Shown one piece after another: positions 53,630 through 63,900 of a DNA stretch of 64,000 nucleotides. How positions within the stretch are numbered: position 1 is the first letter of the stretch; the number at the start of each line of letters is the position of its first letter. Source of the stretch: Sulfurimonas sp. (lineage in GTDB: Bacteria > Campylobacterota > Campylobacteria > Campylobacterales > Sulfurimonadaceae); assembly GCF_019429335.1 (NCBI RefSeq), contig NZ_JAHYJB010000003.1, positions 50,769 through 114,768 on the forward strand. The letters are read 5' to 3'. The translations under genes and the position numbers were made by a program. The notes beneath the pieces are model-generated. The model saw nothing but the letters and a program-made list of their open reading frames with translations, was not told the origin of the DNA and did no database searches.

Positions 53630-54166
53630 TTACTTAGCTTTGATTACGCTCAGTACAGATACGCGCTCAGCATCTGTGAATGTAACGTTCTCAACTCTTG
53701 CTATATCACGAAGAAGTTTTGAATCTCCAACGTCCATTTTAGCAACATCAATAACGATGCTCTGCGGAACGTTTTCAATAGCAGCTTTAACTCTTAAACG
53801 AGGCTTTGAAATATGTATAAGACCTTTGTTTTTCAACCCTATAGCATCACCAACTGTTACAACCGGAACATGGTAGTGTGTTACAACACCAGGTTGTGCA
53901 ACCATTAAATCAACATGTAAAAGCTTGCTTGTTACAGGATGAGCCTCATATGATTGAACAACAACGTTCATAGTTTTTCCAGCTACAGAAACTGGGAATG
54001 ATAAAGAATCTTTATTACGAACAGTACGGATATATTCATTCTCTTTGAATGCGGCATGAATATTTTCAAGCCCTTTTCCGTAAATGTTTGCAATTAGATA
54101 ACCATCGCGGCGAAGCGCTTTCGTGCCTTGTTTGCCAATACTCTCTCTAACTATGCCTTCTAACAT
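53630..54166 (-). CDS. rplY: 50S ribosomal protein L25 (CTC form)
   Basis: 178 residues: an N-terminal L25 domain ([20 protein letters not shown]) plus a C-terminal TL5/CTC domain. It binds 5S rRNA and is linked to stress. TTAAGGATTTAAT is its ribosome-binding region. Confidence 0.92.
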   Translation of the reverse strand: MLEGIVRESIGKQGTKALRRDGYLIANIYGKGLENIHAAFKENEYIRTVRNKDSLSFPVSVAGKTMNVVVQSYEAHPVTSKLLHVDLMVAQPGVVTHYHVPVVTVGDAIGLKNKGLIHISKPRLRVKAAIENVPQSIVIDVAKMDVGDSKLLRDIARVENVTFTDAERVSVLSVIKAK

Positions 54167-54232
54167 ATTAAATCCTTAATAAAAAATGTTTGGAATTATA
54201 CATCTTTAAGCTTTAATTGTAGTTAAAGGTGA

Positions 54233-55429
54233 TTATTTCAGATCAAATACATCCTCTTGCTCAATCTTGCCATCACCGTTTTTCTCAGCTTTATTTGCAA
54301 AATCTGCAGCTTTTCCGCTGTTTAGGCCGCTCATTTTAAGCTCTAGGTCAGCTGCGCTTGTAGCATAATCCTTTGCTCTCTCTTTTGTGATGATTCCAGC
54401 ATTGTAAATATCCAAAATATGTTGGTCAAAACTTTGAGATTTATAGTGTTCACGCCCTTTTTCTATCGCCTCTTTAATCTCATAATCGCGATTTTCCAAA
54501 ATAAGCTTCTCGATAGTAGGAGTTTTTACCAATATCTCCATTGCCGCAACTCGCTTGTCATCTATCGTTGGGATAAGTCTTTGAGATATTACGCCTTTTA
54601 GTACGCCTGCCAGAGAGAGACGAACACGATTTTGCTCATCATTAGGAAAAATCGCGATAATACGGTTGATCGTCTCTTTGGCATCGACTGTGTGAAGCGT
54701 TGAAAAAACTAAGTGTCCCGTGTCTGCCGCATGAAGTGCTAGCTCAATCGTCTCTCTATCTCTCATCTCACCGACAAGTATGATATCAGGGTCTTCACGA
54801 AGAGCAGCTCTTAGTGCTCTGTCAAAACTCAGAGTATCCTGTCCTACAGAACGCTGATTTATGATACATCCCCTGTCTTTATGAACGAACTCGATAGGGT
54901 CCTCGATAGTTATAATATGTTTTTTCTGTGTTATATTGATCTCATGTATCATTGCCGCAAGAGTTGTTGATTTACCGCTACCGGTTGTTCCGGTAACCAA
55001 TATAAGCCCGCGCGTCTCTTTTGTAAAGGCTCTTACAGTCTCAGGATATTTCATCTCATCAATTGTCGGGATTGCCATAGGAATAACGCGAAAGACAAAA
55101 GAGGGACCGTCTGTCTGAAAAAAGATATTTACACGAAAACGGTTTCGCTCATCAAACTGATAGACTAAGTCGACCTCTTTATTCTCGACCAACTCCGAGT
55201 ATCTGCCTCTAAGTATCTCTTTTGCCAAACTCATCGCATCTTCATAAGCAAATATACTTCCAGAAAAAGGAACAATCGTTCCGTTAATTCTCGCTCTGAT
55301 TACGCCGTTTGATTTGACATGCAAGTCACTTCCGCCGTTTTCAATAAGTTTTTTAAGATACTCTCTAATCTTTTTTATCTGCTCAAACGTTAACTGGCTG
55401 ATATCCACTTCATTTCTGTTTTCACTCAT
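54233..55429 (-). CDS. pilT: PilT-type twitching/retraction ATPase
   Basis: 398 residues. Walker A GTTGSGKST (147-155), Asp box IITIEDPIEFVH, Walker B IILVGEMRDRETIEL and His box ADTGHLVFSTLHT are the type II/IV secretion ATPase signatures; the C-terminus has an extra acidic tail. No other pilus genes lie in the window. It overlaps tal by 4 nt. Confidence 0.88.
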   Translation of the reverse strand: MSENRNEVDISQLTFEQIKKIREYLKKLIENGGSDLHVKSNGVIRARINGTIVPFSGSIFAYEDAMSLAKEILRGRYSELVENKEVDLVYQFDERNRFRVNIFFQTDGPSFVFRVIPMAIPTIDEMKYPETVRAFTKETRGLILVTGTTGSGKSTTLAAMIHEINITQKKHIITIEDPIEFVHKDRGCIINQRSVGQDTLSFDRALRAALREDPDIILVGEMRDRETIELALHAADTGHLVFSTLHTVDAKETINRIIAIFPNDEQNRVRLSLAGVLKGVISQRLIPTIDDKRVAAMEILVKTPTIEKLILENRDYEIKEAIEKGREHYKSQSFDQHILDIYNAGIITKERAKDYATSAADLELKMSGLNSGKAADFANKAEKNGDGKIEQEDVFDLK

Positions 55430-56406
55430 AATGACTCCAATATATCTTTAAATGCGTCTTTAAAAGATTTTAACCCATCAGATATCTGTTTATCCAAAAC
55501 AGCGTTAAAATCTATACCTAAATTCTTGATTTTTTCAAAATGTTCCTCTATGATTTGAGTTGAAATCGGCAAAACACTAATTTTTGCTCCATTTGCATGA
55601 AAGGCTTTTATGGTCTCGACCGGAGCGGTGTTTACACTGTTGTACGCCAAAAGCTTCTCAACATAGTAGTGAGCCTGAAGAGAATCATCCTTAACTCCGG
55701 TACTTGCAAAAAGCGTTCTGCAGCCTTTAACGCCCATTTTTTCAACTTCTGCATATATATCCGCGCTGTTGTATATTCCGCTAAGCGCCACATCAACACC
55801 GCCCTTTGAGAGCTCATCATCCAAAGCTCTGTCTATTCTGCTTACAAAAACGCTTATGACCGTGTCAACCTTTGAGCCGTTTTTTGCTACGCCTTCTCTA
55901 AACGCCTCTGCACATGAGATGGCCTGCTCTTTTTTAAATATAAGAGTAGCATTTACGGGGATTCCGCTTCCCACAAGCTCGCGCATGGCAACATATCCTG
56001 CATCTGTTGCGGGAACTTTTATCATAACGTTTTTACGATTAATTTGCGCAAAAAGTCTCTTGCCCTCCTCTATGGTTCCCTTGGCATCATCGCAGAGATA
56101 AGGGTCTACCTCTATGCTAACATAGCCGTCATCATTTGCATCATAGAGCGGCTTTAATATGTCAGCTGCTTTTTGTATGTCATATATCGCAACCGCCTCA
56201 TACTTCTCTTTAGCAGGTAAAGAGCCAAGTGATGAGAGCTGTTCTTTGTACGCACTCGAACTTAATATCGCATTTTTAAAAATTGCAGGATTTGAAGTAG
56301 CGCCATTTATTATTCCAGCCTCTATCAGCTCTCGAAACTCTTTATCTAAGTAGTTTCTTTCAATGAAATCCGCCCACAAAGAGAACTTTAAATCTTTTAA
56401 ATACAT
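55426..56406 (-). CDS. tal: Transaldolase (Campylobacter type)
   Basis: 326 residues. GATSNPAIFKNAIL and VMIKVPATDAGYVAMRELV (Schiff-base Lys in VMIKVPAT) define the enzyme, and the length fits the TalB-like Campylobacter group. It links pentose-phosphate and glycolytic intermediates. GAGGTT precedes the ATG, with TATAAT further upstream. Confidence 0.92.
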   Translation of the reverse strand: MYLKDLKFSLWADFIERNYLDKEFRELIEAGIINGATSNPAIFKNAILSSSAYKEQLSSLGSLPAKEKYEAVAIYDIQKAADILKPLYDANDDGYVSIEVDPYLCDDAKGTIEEGKRLFAQINRKNVMIKVPATDAGYVAMRELVGSGIPVNATLIFKKEQAISCAEAFREGVAKNGSKVDTVISVFVSRIDRALDDELSKGGVDVALSGIYNSADIYAEVEKMGVKGCRTLFASTGVKDDSLQAHYYVEKLLAYNSVNTAPVETIKAFHANGAKISVLPISTQIIEEHFEKIKNLGIDFNAVLDKQISDGLKSFKDAFKDILESL

Positions 56407-56492
56407 ATATTAACCTCAGTTGTTTTGATAAATTATATCTCAAAAATTATCAATTTTTTTTAAACATTCTGCAAAAGAGTGTTTTTGCTCTC

Positions 56493-57893
56493 TCATCCGA
56501 TATCTTTAGGAATTTTTATAATAAACGTGGAGCCGCCACTATTAGTTATTACATCAATCTCGCCTCCAAACTGCTTCTCCACAATCATTTTGCTCATGTA
56601 TAGACCCAGTCCCGTTCCATTTTTGCCCTTTGTGCTGAAATAGGGCTCAAAAAGGTGAGACAGATTTTCGCTCTTTATACCGCCTGCATTATCCTCAATG
56701 TATACAATAACTATATCTCCCGCCATTTTGGCATTTAGCGTTACAAAAGGCTCTCTTGCTTTTGCTTCATTGTGGGCGTCTATGGCATTGTTTAGTATGT
56801 TTAAAACCACCTGCACCAGCTCATTTATATATGTGCTGACCTCAATGTCAGCTGATTTGTTAATAGAGATTCTGATTCCTCTATCCTGTATTCTCGATAT
56901 TGCAAAATTTACTGCTCTTTGTAGTAAATCATGTATCTCAATCCTTAATATCTCTTTATTTGGATGAAAATATGCCTGAAAGTCATCAATAGTGTCAGAC
57001 AGGTAGACTATCGTGTCGCTAATGTTGCTCAGCGCGCTGTCTATATCTTCGCTGCTTCTGTCATGACCAAGCAGTTTTTTAAACTGAAGATTTGCGATTT
57101 GCAGAGTAATCGTGGAGAGCGGCTGTCTCCACTGATGCGCTATCATACTTATCATCTCACCCATGACCGCCTGCTTAGACTGCACTTCTAAAATTTGCTC
57201 CTTGTTCCTTAGCTCCTCTATTTTCTGCTTGACCTTTAGCTCCAGCGATTCATTGAGTTTTATAAGCTCTGTAGTTTTGTCGTTAACCTGTTTTTCAAGT
57301 TCTTGATTAAAATTTCGCAGCATATTCTGCTTCTCTAAAATAATAGATTTTGCTTCGTCTATCTTTTTTTGATAGAAGTAGATGATAATACTTATGATGA
57401 CAAGAACAAACGAGATATAAGTCACCTGATACATGGAATATTTTATATCAATAAGATTTTGCAGAGGCGCGATTATAAGCATAAAAAGTATAAAAGCCAA
57501 CCAATATACGGCATGCACGGTCTTTTGAAAATAGAGAAGAATAATAGGATACGTAAATACCCATAGATGTTTCAGGTCACTCGGCTCCCCCGCGTAGATA
57601 AGAAACAGAAACAAAAATGTATACTGAAGAGTCATGGTTATGGCAAAGAATTCAAAAAAGTGGCGATATTTTCTGAGTGCAAAAAACATTATAAAATTCA
57701 TACATAAAAGCATGAGCTCAATCGGTATAAAGCCTTGGATATCTCTTATATAATTTCCGATAATCCCGTAGATAAGCCCGCTTGCCGAGAGTAAAATACC
57801 GATGTTTACCATCTGATATCTGTTTTTCAAATCCTGCTCTTCCTCATTAAACGTCCAGCCACTCGTAAAAAAACCATCTATTTTTAGCATCAT
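56493..57893 (-). CDS. Membrane-bound histidine kinase, orphan
   Basis: 466 residues. About six transmembrane segments (30-175), a coiled coil (about 178-240), H-box MIAHQWRQPLSTITL (His253) and a HATPase domain with NILNNAIDAHNEAKAREP, IYIEDNAGGI and TGLGLYMSKMIVEKQFGG. The HQWRQPL box is characteristic of Campylobacterota kinases. No response regulator gene lies nearby, so the partner is unknown. It follows pabB by 13 nt. Confidence 0.9.
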   Translation of the reverse strand: MMLKIDGFFTSGWTFNEEEQDLKNRYQMVNIGILLSASGLIYGIIGNYIRDIQGFIPIELMLLCMNFIMFFALRKYRHFFEFFAITMTLQYTFLFLFLIYAGEPSDLKHLWVFTYPIILLYFQKTVHAVYWLAFILFMLIIAPLQNLIDIKYSMYQVTYISFVLVIISIIIYFYQKKIDEAKSIILEKQNMLRNFNQELEKQVNDKTTELIKLNESLELKVKQKIEELRNKEQILEVQSKQAVMGEMISMIAHQWRQPLSTITLQIANLQFKKLLGHDRSSEDIDSALSNISDTIVYLSDTIDDFQAYFHPNKEILRIEIHDLLQRAVNFAISRIQDRGIRISINKSADIEVSTYINELVQVVLNILNNAIDAHNEAKAREPFVTLNAKMAGDIVIVYIEDNAGGIKSENLSHLFEPYFSTKGKNGTGLGLYMSKMIVEKQFGGEIDVITNSGGSTFIIKIPKDIG

Positions 57894-57906
57894 TTAAAAA
57901 CCTCTC

Positions 57907-58845
57907 TTATGGCAGGTAAACTTTATCAAAAAGTTCACTGTATTCGCTCTTGGCATCGCTGTCAAGCGTTATGCCACCTCCACTTTTATAGATATATCCG
58001 TCTTTAGTTTTCTGCACAAATCTTATCATAACACCACTATCTAGTGTTTTGCCGTCATACACGCCAAATACACCGCTGAAAAATCCGCGTTCATAGCCCT
58101 CAACCTGACTAATTATATCTAATGTGCTTTTTTTTGGAGCGCCGCTTATACTTCCTGCTGGAAGAAGCGAGTTTAAGATGTCTCCTATTCTGTCATGCCA
58201 ATCCTCTGTTACATCTCCGCTGATATGTGAACTTACATGTAAAAGTTTTTTCTCACCTGCTTCAATCTCTGTTATATATCTAAACTCTTCGACTTTTACA
58301 TCTTTTGCAACGATTGAGAGATCGTTTCTGAGCAAATCAACCACCATAACATGCTCTGCCATCTCTTTTTTGTTATTTAAGATAATCTCTTTTGCGTTTG
58401 GAATTGATGCATCGATTGTCCCTTTCATCGGGAATGTAGAGATTTTGGAATTTTTTATCTGGATAAATTTCTCAGGAGAGAAACAGACAAACTCATCTTT
58501 GTATCTTAGTTTGTAGTGGGCATTTGCACACTTAAAAATCTCTTCTAATGAGAGCGAAGTTTTTATAAATGTCGGCTGCGTGAGATTTAGAAGATAGGTA
58601 TCGCCCGCTTTTATCTTCTCTATAACAAAGTCAAACTTCTTTTTATATTCACTAAAAGGAGCTCTCTTTTTCTCCAAAAAATCTTTATGGGCTCTGAGGG
58701 GATAATCTTCATCTATGCAAAATTCAATATCGTTTGCTTCAAGCTCATATAAAGCAGATGCGACTATATTTTGGGCTTTAAAGTCTATTATAAACAAAAA
58801 CGGCTCTCTATTTTTACCAAGAGCATTTAAATCATCAAATGTCAT
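57907..58845 (-). CDS. pabB: Aminodeoxychorismate synthase component I-like (chorismate-binding)
   Basis: 312 residues, shorter than PabB/TrpE (about 450) because the N-terminal glycine-rich domain is missing. The chorismate-binding part has [44 protein letters not shown] and [15 protein letters not shown]. It likely makes 4-amino-4-deoxychorismate with a PabA partner or alone with ammonia. It overlaps pyrB by 11 nt. Confidence 0.85.
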   Translation of the reverse strand: MTFDDLNALGKNREPFLFIIDFKAQNIVASALYELEANDIEFCIDEDYPLRAHKDFLEKKRAPFSEYKKKFDFVIEKIKAGDTYLLNLTQPTFIKTSLSLEEIFKCANAHYKLRYKDEFVCFSPEKFIQIKNSKISTFPMKGTIDASIPNAKEIILNNKKEMAEHVMVVDLLRNDLSIVAKDVKVEEFRYITEIEAGEKKLLHVSSHISGDVTEDWHDRIGDILNSLLPAGSISGAPKKSTLDIISQVEGYERGFFSGVFGVYDGKTLDSGVMIRFVQKTKDGYIYKSGGGITLDSDAKSEYSELFDKVYLP

Positions 58846-59728
58846 TAATCAATTTTTTAAGCACAGCCATTCTAAGCGCGACACCGTTTGAGACCTGCTC
58901 CAAGACCTTGCATCTCTTATCTGCCAAAAGTGCATCGCAGATATCTATATTTCTGTGGACAGGTCCAGGGTGAAGCAAAATTATATCTCTCTGCCCAATA
59001 AGCTCAGTCGTTATGCAAAAATCGCTCGCATAATCTTTTAGCGAAGCATAAGTCTGAGAGGAGTGTCTCTCTGTTTGCGTTCTAAGACTCATAATAATAT
59101 CTACTTCATCGACTATTTCGTTTATGTAGTGCGTTGTTCGCAGAGTTGTTTTTGGCAAAAACTGCGGCGGTGCCACTAAAATCACCTCCATGCCGAATCT
59201 CCCAAGAAGCTCAATATTTGAGTTTGCGACTCTTGAGTTTTTTATATCTCCGACTATCGCTATTTTTTTGCCTCTTAAGTCATTTTCAAAATGTTTTTTT
59301 AGCGTAAAAAGGTCCAACAGCGCTTGAGTAGGATGAGCATGAGCACCGTCTCCGGCATTAATTATGGAAGCTTTTGTATGGTTTGAGAGAATTTTGGGAA
59401 CACCAGAGTTTTGATGTCGCACAATTATTGCATGCGGATTCATAGCGTCCAAATTCATCGCCGTATCAACGAGAGTCTCCCCTTTTTTGGTAGAGCTGTT
59501 TGCGACATCAAGATGGACAATCTCTGCGCCAAGCCTCTTAGCGGCTATCTCGAAAGAGCTTCTCGTTCTTGTCGAATTTTCAAAAAACAGTGTAATAATT
59601 ATTTTGTCTTTTAGAATTTTATCAATCCCGCTTCCATCTTCAATCTTTGCGCTAAAGAGCTTCGCATCTTCTAAAATAGCTTCTATCTCTAAAGTTGTAA
59701 AATCGTCTGTTCTGATTAAGTGTTTCAT
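58835..59728 (-). CDS. pyrB: Aspartate carbamoyltransferase catalytic chain
   Basis: 297 residues. [29 protein letters not shown] and [13 protein letters not shown] are the carbamoyl-phosphate and aspartate site motifs. It catalyses the first committed step of pyrimidine synthesis. No pyrI is nearby. AAGGGAAAA precedes the ATG. A 39-nt gap separates it from bioD. Confidence 0.96.
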   Translation of the reverse strand: MKHLIRTDDFTTLEIEAILEDAKLFSAKIEDGSGIDKILKDKIIITLFFENSTRTRSSFEIAAKRLGAEIVHLDVANSSTKKGETLVDTAMNLDAMNPHAIIVRHQNSGVPKILSNHTKASIINAGDGAHAHPTQALLDLFTLKKHFENDLRGKKIAIVGDIKNSRVANSNIELLGRFGMEVILVAPPQFLPKTTLRTTHYINEIVDEVDIIMSLRTQTERHSSQTYASLKDYASDFCITTELIGQRDIILLHPGPVHRNIDICDALLADKRCKVLEQVSNGVALRMAVLKKLINDI

Positions 59729-59767
59729 TTTTCCCTTACGCTCGTCATTCCGTACTTTATACGAAAC

Positions 59768-60424
59768 CTAATTTATTTTTAGATTATACAAGACATCACA
59801 TATTTTTTCAATATCATTATCTACTTTTAGTACCTCAAGGCCTATATGCAAAAAATATGGTTGTGAAATTTTATTAAACTCATTTTTAATATCTTTACAA
59901 TTAAATGCAACTGCATGTCGTATATTTTTATCTTCTAATGCTTTTTTACTTAAAAGCGTATCATTAATGCATCCAAGCGCACAGTGCGTAACTAAAAGTG
60001 CCGTAGCTTGTAACTGAGCAATCAAATCTATCATCATACTATTCTCATCTATTGGAACATAAAGTCCGCCAGCTCCCTCGATAACAATTAGATCGCAAAA
60101 AGCCTCAAGCTCTTCAATCTTGCTTTTAATCTTCTCTATATCAAGAGGCGCATTGTTAGATGCTACAAACGGGACCGCCGCCATCTCGTACATAAAGGGA
60201 ACAATATCTTCGGCTTCTAGGTGCCACAGCTTTGGATTAAGCTCTTTAATAAGCTCTAAAAGTTCCTCGCCATCCTCTGCGTATCCATCCACAACACCTG
60301 TTTCTATGGGCTTGATAACACCGACTTTGAGTCCGCGCGAAGCGAACTCTTTCAGAAGAAGTTTTGTAGTATATGTCTTGCCTATATTTGTGTTTGTGGC
60401 GGTTATAAAAATTCGTTTTGTCAT
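59768..60424 (-). CDS. bioD: Dethiobiotin synthetase
   Basis: 218 residues. P-loop TATNTNIGKTYTTK, IKPIETGV and EGAGGLYVPI are diagnostic. It closes the ureido ring of 7,8-diaminopelargonic acid with ATP and CO2 in biotin synthesis. It is divergent from clpS across 60 nt. Confidence 0.92.
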   Translation of the reverse strand: MTKRIFITATNTNIGKTYTTKLLLKEFASRGLKVGVIKPIETGVVDGYAEDGEELLELIKELNPKLWHLEAEDIVPFMYEMAAVPFVASNNAPLDIEKIKSKIEELEAFCDLIVIEGAGGLYVPIDENSMMIDLIAQLQATALLVTHCALGCINDTLLSKKALEDKNIRHAVAFNCKDIKNEFNKISQPYFLHIGLEVLKVDNDIEKICDVLYNLKIN

Positions 60425-60484
60425 AGTTATCTCTATTTTGTTATAATTTTTTTAATTATTAAAGATAATTATTATAGGAAAATT

Positions 60485-60784
60485 ATGGCAACAAATACAG
60501 ATTTAGAAATTATCGACGAGATATCGCTTAAATACCCTAAAAAATATAAAGTGCTGATTTTAAATGACGACTATACCTCCATGGAGTTTGTAATAGATGT
60601 GCTTATGAGCATATTTCACAAAAGCTACCAAGAGGCGGAAGCCGTAATGTTTGAAGTTCATAAAAAAGAGAGGGGTGTATGCGGTATTTATTCCTATGAA
60701 ATTGCGGAGACAAAAGTTATGCAGGTGCACAAACGTGCCAGAGACAGCGGCTTTCCGCTAAGAGCCGAAATGGAGGAAGAGTAG
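60485..60784 (+). CDS. clpS: ClpS adaptor
   Basis: 99 residues. KVLILNDDYTSMEFVIDVLM and the tail GVCGIYSYEIAETKVMQVHK are ClpS. It recognises N-degron residues and delivers proteins to ClpAP. ATAGGAAAATT is the ribosome-binding site, and it shares one base with the clpA start. Confidence 0.95.
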   Translation: MATNTDLEIIDEISLKYPKKYKVLILNDDYTSMEFVIDVLMSIFHKSYQEAEAVMFEVHKKERGVCGIYSYEIAETKVMQVHKRARDSGFPLRAEMEEE

Positions 60785-62961
60785 TGATAAGCCATTCATT
60801 AAACGAGGTTTTCCAAAAATCAATTATCTATGCAAAAGAGCTAAAACATGAGTATATAACCATTGAACATGTATTTTATCAACTTCTTAACTCTCCGGAG
60901 GGTGCAAAAATCATCTTTGAGTGCGGCGGTGATGTCCAAAAGATGAAAGAGCTCATAAAAGATTATATATATTCAAACACAAGCACGCTTCAGCAAAACG
61001 TGAGCGATGAGCCTTTTGAGAGTGTTGCTCTCTCACGGCTGATTGACAGGATGATAAAGCATATCCAAAGCTCACAACAGCAGAGTGCGGATATTGGCGA
61101 CCTGCTTGTTGCCATCTATGATGAAGTGAACTCTTTTGCCTACATGCTGTTAAATGAGTATCATATCTCAAGACTTGATATATTAGAGATGATTTCGCAC
61201 AGCGATGAAACTGATGCTCCAAAAGAGAGTGAATCATATCTTCAAAAATACTCCATAAATTTGCTTAAAAAGGCAAAAGAGGGAAAAATAGACCCCGTTA
61301 TAGGCAGAGATAACGAGATAGAGAGGGTAACGCAGATTTTATGCCGCAGAAAGAAAAACAACCCCATTTTAGTCGGAGAAGCAGGAGTCGGAAAAACTGC
61401 TATTGCAGAGGGGCTGGCGCTAAAGATAGCGGCACGCGAAGTCCCAGAGATTATCCAAAACAGTGAGCTTTATGCACTCGATTTGGGAGCGATGCTTGCA
61501 GGCACAAAATATAGAGGCGATTTCGAGAAGCGCTTAAAAGGCATAATGGATGAGCTTAAATCTATTCCAAACGCTATTCTTTTCATTGATGAAATTCACA
61601 CACTAATAGGCGCAGGTTCAACAAGTGGAACTATGGATGCGGCAAACCAGCTAAAACCAGCATTAGCTTCAGGTGAGCTAAAATGCATGGGTGCTACCAC
61701 GTTTACAGAGTATAGAAACGGTTTTGAAAAAGACAAGGCGTTAAGCAGAAGATTCTCCAAAATTGATATAAATGAGCCTTCAGTAAAGACAACATATAAG
61801 ATTCTAAAAGGGCTAAAAAGTAAATATGAAGAGCACCACAACGTAACATTTACGGACAAAGCCCTAAAAACAGCAATAGATTTGTCAAAAAGATATATAA
61901 CCGATAAATTTTTACCCGACAAGGCAATTGACCTTTTAGATGAAACCGCTGCGTCATTTCATCTAAAAAACAAGAAAAAAAGAGTTGTAGGCTCTCACGA
62001 TATTGAAAATACCATCTCAAAAATTGTCGGTATATCAGGCTCAAAAGTAACACAGGATGAAACACTCTCTCTAATAAACCTAGAAGAGAATTTGCAAAAA
62101 AAAGTAATCGGGCAGGACAAAGCAGTTGCAGAGGTGGCAAAAGCCATAAAAATATCCAAAGCAGGTCTTACTCCGCCAAACAAGCCAATCGCTTCATTTC
62201 TATTTTCTGGACCTACGGGCGTGGGCAAAACAGAACTTGCACTCTCTCTTAGCCAAATACTCGGCATTAATTTTGAGAGATTTGATATGAGCGAATACAT
62301 GGAAAAACATGCCATAAGCAGGCTTGTAGGGGCGCCTCCTGGCTATGTAGGATATGAGCAGGGAGGACTGCTTACGGAGGCAATAAAAAGACACCCTTAC
62401 ACTGTTTTACTGCTTGATGAGATAGAAAAAGCTCACCCTGATTTGGTAAATATTTTACTCCAAATTATGGATAACGCAACTCTTACAGATAATAACGGCT
62501 ATAAGGCAAACTTCCAAAATGTCATACTTATTATGACATCCAACATCGGCGCTACAGCTAGAAATATCATGGGCTTCAACAAAGACAGCTCGCTCTCAAA
62601 AAATGAGGAGTTAAAACTTTTCTTTACACCTGAATTTAGAAATAGGCTAAGCGCTGTAGTAGAGTTTAATCAGCTAAATATAGAGGTAGTCAAAGGAATC
62701 GTAAATAAGTTTATAGATGAGCTAAACAGTGACCTAAAGAAGAAAAAGGTAACCATTACGATATCTCCTAAAGCTGCAGAGTACATAGCAGATAACTCTT
62801 ACTCGATAGAGATGGGAGCAAGGCCGATTAAAAGATATATTGCTGATAATATAACAAATAAATTAAGCGATGAGATACTCTTTGGCAAACTAAAAAACGG
62901 CGGCAGAGTAAATGTATCATTCAACAGAAAGCTGATTTTTAATTTCAAGGAATTAGAATGA
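60784..62961 (+). CDS. clpA: ATP-dependent protease ATPase subunit ClpA
   Basis: 725 residues from a GTG. An N-terminal Clp domain, Walker A GEAGVGKTAIA, Walker [10 protein letters not shown], and the second AAA+ module with [11 protein letters not shown] and LLLDEIEKAHPD. It lacks ClpB's middle coiled coil. It unfolds substrates for ClpP. It follows clpS directly and is followed by aat. Confidence 0.95.
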   Translation: MISHSLNEVFQKSIIYAKELKHEYITIEHVFYQLLNSPEGAKIIFECGGDVQKMKELIKDYIYSNTSTLQQNVSDEPFESVALSRLIDRMIKHIQSSQQQSADIGDLLVAIYDEVNSFAYMLLNEYHISRLDILEMISHSDETDAPKESESYLQKYSINLLKKAKEGKIDPVIGRDNEIERVTQILCRRKKNNPILVGEAGVGKTAIAEGLALKIAAREVPEIIQNSELYALDLGAMLAGTKYRGDFEKRLKGIMDELKSIPNAILFIDEIHTLIGAGSTSGTMDAANQLKPALASGELKCMGATTFTEYRNGFEKDKALSRRFSKIDINEPSVKTTYKILKGLKSKYEEHHNVTFTDKALKTAIDLSKRYITDKFLPDKAIDLLDETAASFHLKNKKKRVVGSHDIENTISKIVGISGSKVTQDETLSLINLEENLQKKVIGQDKAVAEVAKAIKISKAGLTPPNKPIASFLFSGPTGVGKTELALSLSQILGINFERFDMSEYMEKHAISRLVGAPPGYVGYEQGGLLTEAIKRHPYTVLLLDEIEKAHPDLVNILLQIMDNATLTDNNGYKANFQNVILIMTSNIGATARNIMGFNKDSSLSKNEELKLFFTPEFRNRLSAVVEFNQLNIEVVKGIVNKFIDELNSDLKKKKVTITISPKAAEYIADNSYSIEMGARPIKRYIADNITNKLSDEILFGKLKNGGRVNVSFNRKLIFNFKELE

Positions 62962-62991
62962 TTATTCTCGCCAACAGTGAAGCTTTTATTC

Positions 62992-63010
62992 TGTGCTTTG
63001 AAATAGCACA
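62992..63010 (+). other. Small hairpin in the clpA-aat gap
   Basis: TGTGCT-TTGAAAT-AGCACA, a 6-bp stem 31 nt after the clpA stop and 20 nt before the larger palindrome. Function unknown. Confidence 0.4.
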
Positions 63011-63028
63011 AAACACACGATTGACTAA

Positions 63029-63056
63029 ATGCAACTTGAACTTGTTCAAGTTGCAT
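63029..63056 (+). terminator. Near-perfect 28-nt palindrome between clpA and aat
   Basis: ATGCAACTTGAAC and GTTCAAGTTGCAT form a perfect 13-bp inverted repeat with a 2-nt centre, 17 nt before the aat start. It could terminate most clpA transcripts or act as an attenuator; it lacks a T tail. Confidence 0.5.
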
Positions 63057-63072
63057 GAGATAATTAAGTAAT

Positions 63073-63762
63073 ATGATACCACAGCTAAAAAAATATGAGC
63101 TGACCTTTCCAAATCCCAACGATGCTAGTGAAGAGGGCATTGTTGCATGGGGAGGCGACTTAAATCCATCTAGACTTATTCGCGCATATCAAAATGGAAT
63201 ATTTCCTTGGTACGCTAAAGATGACCCGATTATTTGGTGGTCGACAAACCCCAGACTTATAATGGAGCTAGATGATTTTAAATTGAGCCGCTCCCTGAAA
63301 AAAAGCATGAAAAAATTTCACTATAAATTTGATAGCAACTTCATAGAGGTTATGAAGCGGTGCAGCAGCGTAAAGAGAGAAAATCAAAATGGTACTTGGA
63401 TACAAGATGAGATAATTGAAGCCTACAGCGTACTTCATGATATGGATATGGCACACAGCATAGAGAGTTATCAAGATGGAAAACTTGTCGGCGGACTTTA
63501 CGGAGTTGTTGTAGGAAAAGTTTTTTGCGGAGAATCCATGTTCTCTCTGGTAAATGATGCCTCAAAATCAGCATATGCAATGCTTGTCAAGCATCTTAAA
63601 TTTTGGGGATATGATTTCATAGACTGTCAAGTGCCCACAGAATATCTGAAAAGCTTGGGCGCAAAAGAGGTTGCAAGAGAGTACTTTTTAAACAGGCTAA
63701 AAAGAGTAAATATAGATACTATAAAGCATAAATGGGATATAGAAAACTCTATAATAGATTAA
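63073..63762 (+). CDS. aat: Leucyl/phenylalanyl-tRNA-protein transferase
   Basis: 229 residues. NGIFPWYAKDDPIIWWSTNPR and GVVVGKVFCGESMFSLVNDASKS-like segment are diagnostic. It adds Leu or Phe to proteins with N-terminal Arg or Lys, making substrates for ClpS/ClpA, which lie directly upstream. Together they form a complete N-degron module apart from clpP. Confidence 0.93.
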   Translation: MIPQLKKYELTFPNPNDASEEGIVAWGGDLNPSRLIRAYQNGIFPWYAKDDPIIWWSTNPRLIMELDDFKLSRSLKKSMKKFHYKFDSNFIEVMKRCSSVKRENQNGTWIQDEIIEAYSVLHDMDMAHSIESYQDGKLVGGLYGVVVGKVFCGESMFSLVNDASKSAYAMLVKHLKFWGYDFIDCQVPTEYLKSLGAKEVAREYFLNRLKRVNIDTIKHKWDIENSIID

Positions 63763-63900
63763 AATAGTGTGATAATTGATACTGAAATTTAATAACGCCT
63801 ACATATAAGTTTTTTACGCTTAAGTTTTAGATTGATTTGATTAGTTTGATTGAATTGTTAAGTTTGATTGTGAGTTGTTGTTGCAAGAAATGATCAACTA

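Noticed and set aside
44500-58240. Frequent ACATGTA sequence as a possible motif
   Set aside because: It recurs across the window on both strands but mostly inside codons and not far above what the base composition would allow; no fixed position relative to genes.
60953-61237. Antisense frames inside clpA and clpB
   Set aside because: Shadows of strong coding frames with no starts or homology.
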